From Candidatus Zixiibacteriota bacterium (lineage in GTDB: Bacteria > Zixibacteria > MSB-5A5 > GN15 > FEB-12), in contig JAOZPL010000009.1 in NCBI GenBank assembly GCA_029932795.1, positions 9,701 through 16,665 on the forward strand: 6,965 bases of DNA. The letters run 5' to 3'. The position numbers and the translations under genes were made by a program. The notes under the pieces are model-generated. The model did not search any database and had not been told where the DNA came from. It was given only the letters and a program-made list of their open reading frames with translations. Numbering within the stretch: the stretch's first letter is position 1; each line of letters starts with the position of its first letter. Below are positions 5,718-6,965 of the stretch, piece after piece.

Positions 5718-6642
5718 TCGTAACAGCCGGTTTGAAATCTTCCATGGTTAGCAGGCTCTCCTGCCGATGGCGCACGGCTGCCTCGCTCATTGGGAAATCC
5801 GGGCCGCTATGTTCAATCATAATTGATGAGGTGGCTGAGGCAAAACAACCAGCGCTACGGAAGTCACCGCCTGTTCTCAGGTATTCGAAAGTGAATCCGG
5901 CCATGTAAGTATCCCCGGCACCGGTGGCATCGACCAGGTCAATCTCATATGGTGGGATGTTGATGAATTCATCGCCGTCGTAGATGATCGAGCCGAGTTC
6001 GGCCAGGGTGACAATTACTATTTTAGGCCCCCACGACTTGATAACTCTGGCCGCCTCGTATGGATCCTTGCGGCAGTCGATACCTGTCAGGACCTTGCCC
6101 TCCAACTCGTTCGGCTTGACGATGTCAAACAGGCCAAGAATCTCTTCGATACCGTCGGGTTTTTCATGGTAGATGCGTCCGTCTTCGTGCGCTCCACGCA
6201 GAAGCCCCTGCGGGTCGCAGAAGAAGAGGCTATTAAAATTCTCCCGCATGTTGCGGATATCTGCATGGGAAACCTCTTTAAGAATAGGAGCGATCAGAAC
6301 TACTTCCGACTGACGATATATGCTTGGGTTAAACCGTCCTATCTCTGCGGCACGTCCAAGAAGATCAAGTGTGCGGTTGCCGAAGTCGTCGTAATAGATA
6401 AGCGAAAAGCCGCCGGTTTCTTTCGAAGGGATGATCTCGTAATCGATCTTGTACTTGGTAAGCTCCTCGATAAACTGATCTTTGAAATCATCGCCGACCG
6501 CGCCGACCAGTTTGACTTGCTCACCCATCTTCGCCAGCGCCAGGGCAGCGTTAGTCGAGCAACCGGAGAGGACGCGGTCTTTGGTGTCGACCTTTTTGGT
6601 CTTTATGTAGTCGTAAACGGGATTACCGATAGCGGTGATCAA
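5707..6642 (-). CDS. PfkB/ribokinase-family carbohydrate kinase
   Basis: This 311-residue cytosolic kinase carries the family's second signature DATGAGDTYMAGF at 238-250, with catalytic base Asp244 and the anion hole formed by GAGD. The KPNELEG segment (176-182) and the N-terminal substrate-binding region SGCSTNAALALAKMG (26-40) also fit. The usual GG of signature 1 is replaced by SGCS. Members phosphorylate ribose, adenosine, fructose derivatives or, in some archaea, myo-inositol; the sequence does not decide. Near an inositol synthase and a lipid head-group transferase, an inositol or polyol kinase is worth considering. The start is TTG at 6642 with GAGGA seven bases upstream and no better in-frame start. 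It follows the phosphatidyltransferase by 95 bases on the same strand and probably shares its transcript. Confidence 0.92.
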   Translation of the reverse strand: MITAIGNPVYDYIKTKKVDTKDRVLSGCSTNAALALAKMGEQVKLVGAVGDDFKDQFIEELTKYKIDYEIIPSKETGGFSLIYYDDFGNRTLDLLGRAAEIGRFNPSIYRQSEVVLIAPILKEVSHADIRNMRENFNSLFFCDPQGLLRGAHEDGRIYHEKPDGIEEILGLFDIVKPNELEGKVLTGIDCRKDPYEAARVIKSWGPKIVIVTLAELGSIIYDGDEFINIPPYEIDLVDATGAGDTYMAGFTFEYLRTGGDFRSAGCFASATSSIMIEHSGPDFPMSEAAVRHRQESLLTMEDFKPAVTINA

Positions 6643-6649
6643 AGAAATT

Positions 6650-6654
6650 TCCTC
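6650..6654 (-). promoter_or_regulatory. Ribosome binding site supporting the TTG start of the kinase
   Basis: GAGGA on the minus strand, in an AGAAGAGGAAA purine run, sits 7 bases before the TTG at 6642. With no ATG or GTG at a better distance, it makes the non-ATG start convincing. Confidence 0.7.
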
Positions 6655-6675
6655 TTCTGTTTCATCACGGGTGCC

Positions 6676-6696
6676 TCACCCCTTGGGGTGGGGTGA
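6676..6696 (-). other. GC-rich hairpin between the phosphatidyltransferase and kinase genes
   Basis: TCACCCC (6676-6682) and GGGGTGA (6690-6696) form a perfect 7-bp stem with a 7-base loop. On the minus strand no T-run follows, so it is not a classical intrinsic terminator. A weaker outer pairing (ATCACG 6664-6669 with CGTGAT 6716-6721) could enclose it. It may protect or partially stop the transcript, or shape the kinase leader. Confidence 0.5.
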
Positions 6697-6737
6697 ATCC
6701 CAGCGTTCCGCCCGGCGTGATTGTGTTGCACGTGTCA

Positions 6738-6965
6738 TCACACTTCCCGCTTATTTCCGAGGACCTTTTTGGCGTACACCAGCCGCTGGATGGCGGTGAC
6801 CAACGATGTAACGCCAACGATAATCAGTGCGAATTCCAGCCAGCCACCGCGGGGCCATTTGCCGGACGGCAGATAGACTTCGATAATGGAGCCGGCTATT
6901 ATCAAAATGAACTTCTCAAACCGTCCCATTATCCCAACGGCGCAGTTCTCAATCTTTCCGATTGG
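6738..6965 (-). CDS. CDP-alcohol phosphatidyltransferase, C-terminal part
   Basis: The reading frame is open through the right edge; 75 C-terminal residues are present. They show GIMGRFEKFILIIAG, matching the G-R-x-E helix start common in CDP-alcohol phosphatidyltransferases, then a hydrophobic segment (ALIIVGVTSLVTAI) and a closing QRLVYAKKVL stretch, which closely resembles the family's C-terminal Q-R-x-x-x-A-R/K end. These inner-membrane enzymes move a phosphatidyl group from CDP-diacylglycerol to an alcohol such as glycerol 3-phosphate, serine or inositol phosphate. The catalytic DG-AR-G-D-D motif and the head-group-specific residues lie outside the window. With Ino1 nearby, a phosphatidylinositol-phosphate synthase is plausible, but a glycerophosphate enzyme cannot be excluded. 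An internal ATG at 6929 is not the start, because family-like sequence continues upstream of it. Confidence 0.82.
   Translation of the reverse strand, partial: PIGKIENCAVGIMGRFEKFILIIAGSIIEVYLPSGKWPRGGWLEFALIIVGVTSLVTAIQRLVYAKKVLGNKREV

Noticed and set aside
6166..6696. A 176-codon plus-strand frame
   Set aside because: It is antisense to the PfkB kinase, which has a full family signature and a good ribosome site. No family features appear in the plus-strand translation.
6676..6696. Intrinsic terminator after the phosphatidyltransferase
   Set aside because: The hairpin is GC-rich but no T-run follows on the minus strand, so it is listed as a hairpin only.
1..6965. CRISPR array, tRNA or rRNA gene, insertion sequence or phage genes
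   Set aside because: No regularly spaced repeats, cloverleaf, rRNA-like sequence, transposase or terminal inverted repeats were seen on either strand.

Overview
The window reads as bacterial chromosome: dense, mostly complete genes, G+C around the low-to-mid 50s by eye, and no sign of phage, insertion sequence, CRISPR or RNA gene. The lineage is uncertain. A bacterial myo-inositol-phosphate synthase of the actinobacterial/archaeal length class, together with an S41 protease whose long helical C-terminus resembles those I associate with Bacteroidetes/FCB proteins, points weakly to an FCB-type or uncultured candidate-phylum bacterium. This is inference, not a measured placement.

Layout, from right to left because most genes are on the minus strand. 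At the right edge is the C-terminal part of a CDP-alcohol phosphatidyltransferase (to 6738). A 95-base gap with a GC-rich hairpin follows, then a PfkB/ribokinase-family sugar kinase with a TTG start (6642-5707). A TetR-family regulator lies on the plus strand (5028-5717) and overlaps the kinase tail-to-tail by 11 bases. Diverging from it across a 204-base AT-rich control region is an Ino1-type inositol-3-phosphate synthase (4823-3615) with an unusual 40-residue basic tail. The control region holds a perfect 14-base palindrome sitting on the predicted tetR transcription start. An intrinsic terminator closes ino1.

Below the terminator, five minus-strand genes form one tight run: thymidylate kinase (tmk), an S41 C-terminal processing protease, a TauE/SafE-type permease, a small three-helix membrane protein resembling DUF1634, and the N-terminal 91 residues of a HAD phosphatase resembling MtnX, cut by the left edge. 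The first four genes are joined by three successive 4-base ATGA stop/start overlaps, and the fifth follows after 5 bases. This is a strong sign of one translationally coupled operon, although the functions do not make one pathway.

The most coherent biological reading is the right half. Ino1 makes inositol 1-phosphate (also numbered 3-phosphate) from glucose 6-phosphate, a CDP-alcohol phosphatidyltransferase could attach it to a lipid, and a sugar kinase could phosphorylate free inositol or another polyol. A TetR regulator sits in the middle. This is a candidate inositol-phospholipid locus. The lipid-transferase substrate and the kinase substrate cannot be read from the sequence.
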